This document shows, piece after piece, positions 24,800 through 35,192 of a stretch of DNA of 64,000 nucleotides. The position numbers and the translations under genes were made by a program. Origin of the DNA: Molanna angustata. Taxonomy: Eukaryota; Arthropoda; Insecta; Trichoptera; Molannidae. Each line of letters starts with the position of its first letter. Position 1 is the stretch's first letter. A model generated the notes under the pieces. It searched no databases. It saw only the letters and a list, made by a program, of their open reading frames with translations, and had not been told where the DNA came from. The stretch covers positions 8,677,485-8,741,484 of the forward strand of contig OY754990.1 in the NCBI GenBank assembly GCA_963576475.1, in the 5' to 3' direction.

Positions 24800-24967
24800 A
24801 TAATGAATATGTCCTTGAAATAAGTACATATACATCATCATACATTCCCGTAACTAAGCATAACTGCTTTTACTATAGGTGAACGAAATCGGTCGTGGCA
24901 GGATTCGAACTCGCGACCACTGGATTACTAACCCAACGCGCTAACCGCTCTGCCATCACCCATTTTG
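24800..24967 (-). mobile_element. tRNA-derived SINE, family 1 (minus)
   Basis: Reverse-oriented copy: GGATTCGAACTCGCGACCAC is the complement of the B-box region and CGCTAACCGCTCTGCCATC of the A-box region. The tail runs leftward through AATGAATATGTCC into an AT-rich stretch. It directly abuts the palindrome at 24986. Confidence 0.85.
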
Positions 24968-24985
24968 ATAGATATTTATTCTATT

Positions 24986-25178
24986 AACCATATTTGAATT
25001 ATAAATTAGCTATAAACCATTTGTGTTTTAGTCACTTCGTGACATGTTTCGGAAGCGCTGTCCTTTCATCGACCGGTGTGTCAAGACGGTCGATGGAAGG
25101 ACATCGCTTCCGAAACATGTCGCGAAGTGACTCAAAAAAACAAGTGGTTTATAGCTAATTTATAATTCAAATATGGTT
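24986..25178. repeat. 193-bp palindrome of Penelope-like terminal sequence
   Basis: Two inverted copies meet near 25083. Each arm holds TGGTTTATAGCTAATTTATA (outer) and an inner block with CGCTTCCGAAACATGTC. The inner block resembles the segment after the Penelope-like relic at 59540-59610, which has CACTTCGAAACCGGTC and GTGGTTATAGC in the same order. Penelope-like elements often insert with such terminal repeats inverted. The GAAAC motif followed by palindromic ACATGT recalls the 3' half of a minimal hammerhead. Confidence 0.7.
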
Positions 25179-25429
25179 AGTATTAACTACCACAAAATAC
25201 CCGCCGAATCATTAAATGATTTATTCTATTATTTACTATTTTTTAGAGTGCACTTTATTAGGTATACTGGTATATGCACGCACATAAATTAGATTTTTAG
25301 ATACTCTATATTTCCAGGAGGTGTGAGACAAACATACACACATACAAACACCATCATTGCTTTACCAATTTATATAGATAGAATTATGAAAAAAAATATT
25401 TATAATTTTACATTAAAAACGGAATAAAT

Positions 25430-25475
25430 TGCATTTTACATACATACATACATACATACATAAATACATACATAC
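25430..25475 (+). repeat. (TACA)n microsatellite, left flank of gypsy element
   Basis: An imperfect TACA repeat directly left of the LTR. The same repeat continues right of the element at 37675, so the element inserted into one microsatellite. The flanking tetramer ATAC on both sides is a possible target duplication, though the repeat makes that ambiguous. Confidence 0.85.
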
Positions 25476-26872
25476 TGAGAAGGTGTGTGATAATGGAACA
25501 GATTTTGATATGCTTCAACACTTCCTTCCACCAACAGTCAGCGATAGAGGCAATGAGACTCATGAAAATTTTACTCTCAGGGTCATGTTTTTAATCGTGA
25601 ACTTATATGAAGACAAAATGAATTCAAACAATTAAATTAAATTAAATAAAATATCAACTGAATATAAGAAATAATGATGTACTGCATTAGGAAGATAGAG
25701 AGACAACGCACTTTGAGATATTTACATTTTTATTGTAGAAGTAAATTATAATACATGACTCTAAAATATCAAACTTTGTTTGTATAGTACGAACTATTTC
25801 CTATAAGAGGAAAATGAAAATTGAATATAAAAGTGAAATTTTTAAATATTTGTTATAAAAATAATGTTAAAGATTGAAACTTATATATAACATGAATTTA
25901 CATCGAAATCAGACCAAACAAAATCTCTTTCATATCATATTCAAAATCATGATTTCAATCTATATTAGGTTCAAACATAATGGATTCACATTCATATATT
26001 CAGACAATAAAATCATAAAGGTATAACTCATCATACAGCTATGGAGTAAACATTTTAAAACAATATCGACTCGCAGCATGAATAAGGAGATCCCCTCGAT
26101 GACCAATATCTTCAAATGAATCCGGTTGTAGAAGATGTATTTAGATTTTAAAATTCTCGTGACTATTTGTATCTTGATCCCTCTATGTTACAATAAAATC
26201 CAAGTGAAGAAATTTGTTTGTGTCCAAGTAAAAATCCAAGTGAAGAAATTTGTTTGTGTCCAAGTAAAAATCCAAGTGAAGAAATTGTCTCCGACAATTT
26301 CCTATATGTGACTCCTTTGTCGTCAGTTATAAAATTTTAGGTTAGGCAGAATTAAATGTCGTACATTTCATCGTCGTGTATATGCAAGCATGGTAATTGC
26401 AAAATAATATCCAAAAAAAAAATATTTCCAATGGCAAAATAAATGGAATAACATTCGAGTAATCCATTTTTAGAATTAAATAAAAATTATGTTCATCAGA
26501 ATGGTGCGCAATATCAGGGTAGGATTGAATTTGGGATGACTGACATTTATATCAGCATCTAGATTATAGAAAAGAAAACAGGATTATTGGTTTGAAAAAT
26601 GATCTCTTGCAAAAATATCTTGACATACGAACACATAAAACAAACTTACCCCAAATTCAGCAACATTAAGTTATATCAGCCGCCATTTTTTACTACGCTG
26701 ACCGACCCGCTTCGATAGATGTAGGCAAAAGGAAAGAATTTGACATAAGCTTTGCTAATGATAAAAAAAATATTGCCACCTGACAAAAATCAATTTAGTG
26801 TGTTCGCACAAAAAAAACTATAAATTCCCAATTATTAATTTTTCCCTATACATAATTTTCTATAACATGACA
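25476..26872 (-). repeat. 3' LTR of gypsy element
   Basis: 1,397 bp, + strand reading TGAGAAGGTGTG to ATAACATGACA. It contains two full copies of a 36-bp internal repeat (AATCCAAGTGAAGAAATTTG onward) at about 26199-26275. It keeps the undisturbed sequence AAGTTATATCAGCC near 26672, the site occupied by a Helitron in the other LTR. Confidence 0.93.
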
Positions 26873-29310
26873 TACCCGCAACCCCACATAAAAAAAATTT
26901 AATAGAAATTTTTTTTAAAAAAAAACTGAAAATTGCAAATTATGAAACCAACCCAGAGATCATAAATCAAACCGAAGGATATGAAAAGAAAAAAGGAAAT
27001 CATTTGCATCATAAATCATCATCCTGAAACAGTTACACAATAGACATGGTAAAACAACGATATACTTATCTACCATTCAAAAAAATATAACCTGAAACAT
27101 ACAAAATCATGTTAACGGATTAAAAAAAATATTGACCTGTAAAACGAATACTGTTTGAAATATAAAATATTATTCCTTCAGAACATAACCTTCTAATATG
27201 TATCCCCAATTCCTAAATACAAATATCTCAAAAAATTTAACTTTAAAATATTTAAGTACAATTTGACATAACAGAGTTCCGCTTGTAAGAAAAGAAAACT
27301 CCTAACAAAAACAAAAAAAAAATGATCCCAATTAATGAAATAACATAACACCCAATTAAATGATAAAATAAAATTAAAACGACTCATTTAGAGTTACTTT
27401 ATGATCTTTTATTACATCATCTTTACAAGTATCACTTTATAACAAGTGAAACTTACACCCTAAATCCCAAAAATAATTGAAGGCTCACAAGAAGACTACA
27501 ATTTTTAAATTTAAAACTTTTCCCCTAACAAATTTTTAATTATTAGTAGAAAATTTGACTAAAAATACTCTCATATATCGCTCATTTTCATTTTTTAGCT
27601 AAAACGACCGAAAAGGCTTTAGCATAAAGAATAATCTCTCAAGTCGCAAAGTACTTTCAAGCGAGATATAAAAAAAAAAAAATGATCTCTTGGGAAATCA
27701 GATGTCCTCAAGCGAAATACACTTCTTGGCTCATCGGATGCCCTCAGGCGAGATACAAAATGCAAAATCCAATTATAAGCCGGAAAAATGCAGGGCTATC
27801 ATGTGGAATGGAAAGTCTTAATATAAATATTATATAATTCCTAAAAAAAAAATATAACATTTAACACAAAAACTGGTTAAACATTATTTAATACTATTCC
27901 TAACATCAATTATAAAAAAATTAAAAACCCCAAATCTTCAAAATAAATTTTAAAACATTTAATAAATTATGACAAAATGTCAATTATTACATCTATGAGA
28001 TTCCATAGAATGAAATTCAGTTCAAGACCAAACAACCACACCTTCATATCTTGTATATAAAAGAAAATAAATAAATAAATTATTAATTAGCAGTGACATC
28101 ACATACAAGATCCCTTCTTAATTAAAACTATTTGAACAAATAAATTCTGGAACCTACATATTTTATGTTTTCACACAGATTACTACAAATTAATATTAAA
28201 ATTATTCATTTTTAAAAATTAATTTTAAACCCTTCTCATGTTTCCTGTGATTTGATGTCTATCACTCAATGATTAAAGAAATTTGTATTTCTTTTACCCA
28301 CAAAACGATGTAACCCATCACAATAAAATCTCAAATTCAATATTAAAATTTAATCTATCAGAATCAAATTCTTAAAACTGATTTATACAAAAAAAAATAT
28401 ACAATACCACAGAAATTTAAAACAAATTCACAATTTGTTTCTACTATTTGATCTCCATTACCAGATTTTTAAATTGTTTTGTATTCAGATTATATTATAT
28501 TATGGTCGCACCACCATAACACCATACATCTAACGATAACAACATAATGTGCGGTTTACATTGTCACCTAAAAACAAAATAACATCTGACGACAGATATC
28601 CAACAATATTTACAAAATAAAATTAATCATATATAAATTGTGAAGTAATGTAACTAACTGATGTCAGTAAAAAAAAATCATAATAAAATGTAAAATATTC
28701 ATTTGTAAATCCCCAGTCTACATTATAAAAAAAAAAAAATAATATTTGTACCTAAAATAACCTTGTATGTTATGTCGATACCAATACTAACAAATCACAT
28801 CAAAATAAACATTCAAAAATAAAAAAATAAAATGTTTAAAACAAATCTATCTACAATAAATATTTCACCCCCACTCTGACAATCACCATTCATCATAATA
28901 AAAGATTCTAAAAATCTCTAAATAAAAAAAAACTATTTACTTTTAATTAAATCTTTAAATTTGAATAAAGTGAAACAATTATCACTAAATACTAGTTGGA
29001 TGATATTGAAATGCAAAATATGATGTTTAAAATGGTTTGAATCTAAAATAAATAATCAACGTTAACTTTGTTTGTGTTCATTATGCATTTCCCCAGTCTT
29101 TGTAATTATAAAACATTATTTTATTTGATAAAAAAAATAAAAATATATGAACATATTAATAGTCGCTCATTAATACTTTACATTGATGACAGGAAACGAC
29201 AAACTTGGACACTGTTAGATCCATATACAGCGGGATCCTAGAAAAGCATACAAAAAAAAATTCGAAATTAGTTCAATGGACGTAAACAATCAATTACTGT
29301 CATCCCATTA
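26873..29310 (-). other. Non-coding 3' internal region of gypsy element
   Basis: About 2.4 kb of AT-rich sequence between integrase and the 3' LTR without a credible open frame, so no envelope gene. Short repeated phrases occur (TCAAGCGAAATACACTTCTT and its variant near 27710-27760). A G-rich tract (minus strand GTGGGGTTGCGGGTA) beside the LTR at 26873-26887 could be a polypurine-tract relic. Confidence 0.6.
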
Positions 29311-30201
29311 TCAACCCTGTTTAACAATATCCTTGATATGAAAATTCCCAACTTTTTTATTTGACATATCAGCAAGTGTATAAACTAAAGGTGAAATTTT
29401 TCCAATTATTTTATTCTTTACATAACGAGGAGCCAATTTACTAGTAAAATAATCAACACTTTTGGACAAAGGAAAATTTTTCCTATAAACATAATCACCA
29501 ACGTTATATTCTTTTTCAATCCGACCCTTGTTATATTCATTAGCCACTCTTTTAGACGCTTCAAACAAGTTATCTTGAACTTTTATGAAAATATCATTTA
29601 AATAAGAAAGTTTGTCAATATAATCATTTGGGAGCTCAACTGTCACTTCATCAAATGAGGAAGGCCCAGTATCATATCTATTATGATGATTACCTTTTAT
29701 TATGAATTCCCTTCCAAAAAAGATAAAGTATGGAGTATAACCAGTAGACATATTAACTGATGAATTCATCGCTGAGCAAATAGGGATAATGTGACTACAC
29801 CAATCTCGTTGTCTATCGTGAACCATTGCTGCAAGCGCCGTGATGGCTGTTCTATGGTACCTTTCGACGATGTTGGCTTGGGGCGTATAAAGAGACGTAT
29901 AATATAAATATGGGATGTCATATTTTTTAATTAAATCCTTGAATTTATTGGCAGTGAATTGAACTCCATTATCGGCTAAAATAATGGCTGGAACCCCATA
30001 TGGTAAGAAAATATAGTTCTCCAAATTCTTCACAACATTTTCGGCATTTGCTTTTTTCATAGGAAAAAGCCACAAATATTTGGAAAATGCGTCCAAAACT
30101 GACAGAATATATACATTACCAAGTTTTGAACGAGGAAAAGGGCCCACTATGTCGGTCGAAATCATAACCATCGGTTTGTGTATTTTACTGCTACTTGACA
30201 T
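29311..30201 (-). CDS. Gypsy integrase (core and C-terminal part)
   Basis: 296 residues from the first ATG. The DDE core is visible: Asp in MISTDIVGPF (about residue 17), Asp in ILADNGVQF (about 76) and Glu in PQANIVERYHR (about 112). The C-terminal region has YNVGDYVYRKNFP and KIIGKISPLVY, as in Ty3/gypsy integrases. The frame stays open a little upstream of the ATG (KPLGLM), but the N-terminal HHCC zinc-binding part is missing, removed with the end of RNase H. No chromodomain is seen. Confidence 0.9.
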   Translation of the reverse strand: MSSSSKIHKPMVMISTDIVGPFPRSKLGNVYILSVLDAFSKYLWLFPMKKANAENVVKNLENYIFLPYGVPAIILADNGVQFTANKFKDLIKKYDIPYLYYTSLYTPQANIVERYHRTAITALAAMVHDRQRDWCSHIIPICSAMNSSVNMSTGYTPYFIFFGREFIIKGNHHNRYDTGPSSFDEVTVELPNDYIDKLSYLNDIFIKVQDNLFEASKRVANEYNKGRIEKEYNVGDYVYRKNFPLSKSVDYFTSKLAPRYVKNKIIGKISPLVYTLADMSNKKVGNFHIKDIVKQG

Positions 30202-31930
30202 TAATCCTAATGGTTTTTGTTTGATTCTTCAATGTAATAAGCCATTTCAAGCTAGAATGATCAGTGATTAATTTGAATTGTGAACCGTCCAAGTACGGAC
30301 GAAAATGACGAATAGCTTCTAAAGCAGCCAATAATTCACGTTCAGTTATTGCGAAATTAATTTCATTTTTATGTAATGATCTTGAGTAATAAGCAATGAC
30401 GTGCTCATTCCCGTCTATTATTTGAGACAAAACAGCGCCGATTCCTACTGAGCTGGCGTCAGTATGCAATTCAAAAGGAAAAGAGAAATCAGGGTTTCTT
30501 AATAAAGGGGCCGTGGTCAATGCCACTTTTAATGAATTAAAAGCTTTATTCGCTTCATCACTCCATTTAAAATTACTAATCCCTTTTCTCACACTTGTTA
30601 AACGAGTAAGAGGCACTGACAAATCAGAAAAAATTTTAATAAAGCGACGATAGTATGAACAAACCCCAATGAACTTTCGGATATCTTTCGCACATTTCGG
30701 AGTGGGAAAATTTATTACAGATTCAATCTTTTGAGGGTTTGTTCGAAGCCCATGTGAATCAACAATATAACCCAAATATTTCAACTCTTTCCTACAAAAT
30801 TCGCATTTTTTTAAATTTATTGTGAAATTTGCCTCTTTTAATTTATTTAAAACTTGTTTTAATATTTTTATATGGGACTCAAAATCGGGGGACAAGACAA
30901 TTAGATCGTCTACATAAATAAATACAGACTTATCAAATTCAGGACCAAAAATTTGTTCCATCGCTCTCTGCATTTCGGCTCCTGAATTTTTTAAACCAAA
31001 GGGTAAAACCGTAAATTCAAATAATCCACGACCAGGTACAACAAATGCCGTCTTTTCGCGCGAGGAATCATCTAACCTGATCTGCCAATAAGCTTTGCTA
31101 AGGTCGAGGCTTGTAATATAGGTAGCCCCATTTAAGTTCTGTAAAATGGACTGAATATGAGGAAGGGGATAAGAATCTCTTACAGTGACTGAATTAAGCT
31201 TCCTACTATCCAAACAAAATCGAGAGGAGCCGTCTGGTTTTGGAACCATTATAACGGGGTTACTCCAAGGTGATTTCGAAGGCTGAACTACACCAAGCGA
31301 CAACATATCATTCAATTCATTCTCCAATTGGGCCAACCGCGCCGGTGACAGAGGATAATATCGTTGCTTTATAGGATCACCTGTAGTGATGATCTTATGT
31401 TGGACAATATTGGTTCTTCCCAGTCCTTTTTTTTCGAAAGAAATTTCTTCGAATTGAATAATTATTTTATTCAATTCTTCTTTTTCTTTGAAGGATAAAT
31501 CAGAGGGCACAGATAACGCACCAATACAGTTCAACATTTCAGAATCTTTTAGTACCCGAACATTTTTCAATAACTCAGGACATAAATCGAATTTATACAA
31601 ACAGTCCACCCCCAAAATTATATCTGGATTTAAATTATTAACTATTAAAAAATCAACATTTTTCGTTATATTGTCAACGCTTATAGGGAGAACGACCATT
31701 TGTGTTACTAACTGATTACCTTGGTTAGCTAATGAGATAAATGTATTAACATTTTTTATATTTAAAATATGACGAGGTAAAGAATTAAAAAAATTTACAC
31801 TCATACAACTCACCATAGCACCAGAATCTAATAGACCATTTGAAATTATGTTCTGTATTTTAAAAATCAAGTAAGGTCTAATATCTTTATTTTTACAACA
31901 AATAATTGGAGCGACCTTTAAACTGGTCAT
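30191..31930 (-). CDS. Gypsy pol: protease, reverse transcriptase, RNase H
   Basis: 579 residues. Protease motif LLDSGAMVSCMS at about 31-45 and its flap region GVDCLYKFDL. RT from about 180-370, with SLDLSKAYWQI and the catalytic YVDDLIVLS (about 341). RNase H at about 480-565, with ELHTDASSVGIGAVLSQ, ERELLAALEA and ITDHSSLKWL. The frame is open upstream of this ATG past the gag stop, in the -1 register, suggesting Gag-Pol frameshifting. It ends abruptly after LITLKNQTK where a deletion joins it to integrase out of frame. Confidence 0.93.
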   Translation of the reverse strand: MTSLKVAPIICCKNKDIRPYLIFKIQNIISNGLLDSGAMVSCMSVNFFNSLPRHILNIKNVNTFISLANQGNQLVTQMVVLPISVDNITKNVDFLIVNNLNPDIILGVDCLYKFDLCPELLKNVRVLKDSEMLNCIGALSVPSDLSFKEKEELNKIIIQFEEISFEKKGLGRTNIVQHKIITTGDPIKQRYYPLSPARLAQLENELNDMLSLGVVQPSKSPWSNPVIMVPKPDGSSRFCLDSRKLNSVTVRDSYPLPHIQSILQNLNGATYITSLDLSKAYWQIRLDDSSREKTAFVVPGRGLFEFTVLPFGLKNSGAEMQRAMEQIFGPEFDKSVFIYVDDLIVLSPDFESHIKILKQVLNKLKEANFTINLKKCEFCRKELKYLGYIVDSHGLRTNPQKIESVINFPTPKCAKDIRKFIGVCSYYRRFIKIFSDLSVPLTRLTSVRKGISNFKWSDEANKAFNSLKVALTTAPLLRNPDFSFPFELHTDASSVGIGAVLSQIIDGNEHVIAYYSRSLHKNEINFAITERELLAALEAIRHFRPYLDGSQFKLITDHSSLKWLITLKNQTKTIRINVK

Positions 31931-31983
31931 AAATAATTTAACAAACTGTAAATACTCCTTCCAAGCAATCGGATCCTCATAAC

Positions 31984-33165
31984 TTATGCGCTGGGATGGA
32001 CCCCCAGCGATACTTCGTTTTTTGATGACGAAGCAACATTAATTGGAACGCTCGACGTTACAAAATTATTATTAGACACCAGTTTATTATTACTATTTTT
32101 CCTGCAACAATCTCGAGTTAAAATATTCGCTTTTTTACAAATAAAACAAATAAAACCCTTAACCTTTTGACATTTAGAAAAATGATGACCCGCACTATTA
32201 CATTTTTGACAAATAATATAATTTTTTTCTGTGATTGTCGATACTATGGGATGTGAATTGTTATTATTTTTCATGACGTTATTAACAAAAAATTTAAATT
32301 TGTTTTCCTTAGTATACCTAAAACTATTCCCTTCATAAATCCTGGCAATTTTTATCAGTTCCTTTATTGTTTTTCCTTGATTAGACATTATTAAAGGTTC
32401 AAATTCAGGTCTGATATTTCTCGACACAAGGTGAAAAAGACGCTGTTCGGGCCAGGGATAATCTAACATTCCGGCCAAATATTCGATATATGTGAGGAAT
32501 TCGGAAACTTTTTCATTAGGAAGCTGAACCCTTAAAATGAGGTTCTGCTGTATGTCGAAATCTGAACAGTGATCCTCGAATCTATCTATAAAACCTCTTT
32601 TCAATTCTTCCCAATTGTTATAATACGTATGGTTAGAGCGGTACCACACACTAGCGATGCCTGACAAAAGGTCAGCGAAAGCTCTAAATAGTTGTTTTTC
32701 TGGAATTAAACGTGCTTGTCTATAAATATTAAGCTCATCCAAAAACTCACGGACATCAGAAGTACCATCATAACGCAACTTTAAGTCATTTAAACCAGAC
32801 ACCTTTACATCACGTATAAAATGAGGGGGTTCGTGATCTATATTTGACTTTGGTAAATCACTTTGCATATTTTCTGATACTACTTTATTTTTACTATTCG
32901 GAAATTCAGATAAATTCAAATAATTGGTAAAATCTGAGACTTGACATGGATAATCGTTCACCGCACTATTTTTGTTAACAATGTCATCATCTTCATCTAT
33001 AGTTGATTGTTTCAACAACTTTTTGACATTACTAATTATAATATTATATAATCTTGCATGTAATCTTAGATCCTTTAATTTGTTTGCTGATGGTAAACCA
33101 CGCATTTTTAAATGATTTATTAATTCCACTTTCGAGTTAAAAATTGAATCCGGAATAGGTTCCAT
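31984..33165 (-). CDS. Gypsy gag
   Basis: 393 residues from ATG. The central region (about 120-285) resembles retrotransposon gag capsid, with LYDGTSDVREFLDEL-type sequence and WEELKRGFIDRFEDH. A CCHC zinc knuckle CQKCNSAGHHFSKC lies near 320. A second cysteine cluster (CFICKKANILTRDC) has lost its histidine. The frame is uninterrupted, unlike the LINE relics around it. Confidence 0.88.
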   Translation of the reverse strand: MEPIPDSIFNSKVELINHLKMRGLPSANKLKDLRLHARLYNIIISNVKKLLKQSTIDEDDDIVNKNSAVNDYPCQVSDFTNYLNLSEFPNSKNKVVSENMQSDLPKSNIDHEPPHFIRDVKVSGLNDLKLRYDGTSDVREFLDELNIYRQARLIPEKQLFRAFADLLSGIASVWYRSNHTYYNNWEELKRGFIDRFEDHCSDFDIQQNLILRVQLPNEKVSEFLTYIEYLAGMLDYPWPEQRLFHLVSRNIRPEFEPLIMSNQGKTIKELIKIARIYEGNSFRYTKENKFKFFVNNVMKNNNNSHPIVSTITEKNYIICQKCNSAGHHFSKCQKVKGFICFICKKANILTRDCCRKNSNNKLVSNNNFVTSSVPINVASSSKNEVSLGVHPSA

Positions 33166-35173
33166 AATTAATCGTTTTAAAATTAAACAATCGAACTAGA
33201 TTAAACTGATAGTTAATGCATAAAACACTTCAAAAATAAAAAAAAATGTTGAACATTTGACACTTTGATTCGTATATAAAAAGAAACTGATTTCAGAATA
33301 AGAATTTATGATTTACATAAATGGAATACTCGAAAAGAATAAAAAAATAAAAAAAAGTCAACGATTACCCAACTATTGTTCAATATTCTTTAGATATTAT
33401 GATATCTCAAATATGAAACCAAAACTTTATTTTGAATTTGACAAGATGATTTCTGCGTCAAACAAGTATATGAAAATTACGATTAACTTTATAGTATGTT
33501 GTATTAAACGTTCAAAAACCATAAATAACATAAGACTGACCTTAAAACGATTCTGAATAACAGTAATTTGATAATATTCATCCTATTAAACCATATTTAA
33601 CGTTTATTATTAACGCATTATATTTACAATGTCAGAATGACAACTCGTATTTATGTCGGTAAGAAGATTTCTATAATATATAACAATTAATCGCTCGTGA
33701 TATTCGAAATACAGAAAATATTGAATAGATAACTGAATCACATAAAAGTATGACCGTTTATTCACAGGTGGCGTTAATTCGTTTCTATAAAATTCATTGA
33801 ACAAATAATTATTGATTCCCTTTAAAATAACAAATAATGACCTCTTTTTAAAAATAAAACACTATATTTAATGATAAACAAAATCACACCTCAATATGGA
33901 ATATTAATCTTCCTAAGAAATAACTGGAAAAATGCATAATAAACTCAAAACATATATAAAAAAAAACTGTAGTAATGAAAAATTCAATAAAATAAATAAT
34001 ACCTTTTTACCTCCACTTATTTGTATTAAACGTGAGATTTTCCCTTTAAAATCATCTGAATAACATGGTATTAATATAAAAGCTTCCAGAAGTGAATCTC
34101 GAATAAAACAAAATCCAAAATCTGAAAATTGTAAAAAGAATTAATCACACCTGTTAAACAACGATGAAAAATTTTCACACTTCCCCCTTTAACAAATAAA
34201 TCCCCAAGAATACTAATTGAAAATTATTTAACAATTCCTTTCCACACTATAATGAAGTTAAAAAAATAAATCTTGATAAAACACCAAAACTAATTTGTTT
34301 ATATTTAAGAAGAAAAGAAAAAAAATTAAAATGATTATGTTGAAATATTCTCTCTAAAAAAAATCACTAAGTTATTCTTCCAATTAATAATCAACTTTTC
34401 AAACAAGAACTTTCTTTTCAAAAAAATAATTAAAATTGAATTTGTAAATATGACTGTTCACTTCCAAAGTTAGAAAAGATCTGTCTCCCCACAGAATGCA
34501 ATTACAATAATACAATAATTATAATTTCCCTCAAAAAAAAATACACTCAACAATAATTCTTGTCACTAGGCAATTGATAAAAAAAATTTTTTTTTTACTG
34601 AAACAATACATTCTGTACAACATTCTGCATATATAAAAAAATTCAAATTATGTAGGTAATGAAATTTCTTTTGACATTGAAAATTTGTCAAATATAAAAA
34701 AAATCTTCAAATAAATGCTTCTGTATGCTGGAATAAAAAGAGACATAATAAAATTCAGATTCTTTCAACGATCAGTTATAAAATGATAGAAAAAAACACA
34801 AAACAATCACTTAACTTTTGACGATGTGAGATATGCTCAAAGCCAAATTGTATTGAAGTTGTACATAACTGAGCATCAGATCTTTCCTGGTCATCCTCCA
34901 AGTCATGTTGATCATCTTAGTGTCCTTGTCAGTTTTAAGGAAGGTTAAAAGGTGGGATTTATATGGAATATAGGAGTTCCTACCTAACGTAAACTTTCTA
35001 TAGATTCTACCTATTAATCTCTCTCCTCCAAACACAGTACAACAAAATAAAGGTATAAAATTTGAAATCTGGGCGCCAGTCCTCACATAAATTCACGATC
35101 CATGAACGCCTAATAGTCCACGCCAAAGAATTTTTAAAAATTAAGCTCCTCGATGTGACTTTAATGAGAAGGG
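33166..35173 (-). other. Long non-coding leader of gypsy element
   Basis: About 2 kb between the primer-binding site and gag start, very AT-rich, with no open frame matching a known protein. Such a long untranslated leader is unusual. Two short frames near 34811-35192 are not recognised. Confidence 0.55.
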
Positions 35174-35191
35174 GCCCCACGTTGGGCGCCA
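35174..35191 (-). promoter_or_regulatory. Primer binding site (tRNA-Lys)
   Basis: On the minus strand the 18-mer TGGCGCCCAACGTGGGGC starts one base after the LTR end. It is the known PBS complementary to the 3' end of tRNA-Lys(1,2), used for minus-strand priming. Confidence 0.9.
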
Positions 35192-35192
35192 A

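Noticed and set aside
26873..29310. Envelope gene in the gypsy element
   Set aside because: No open frame of useful length, signal peptide or membrane anchor is present.
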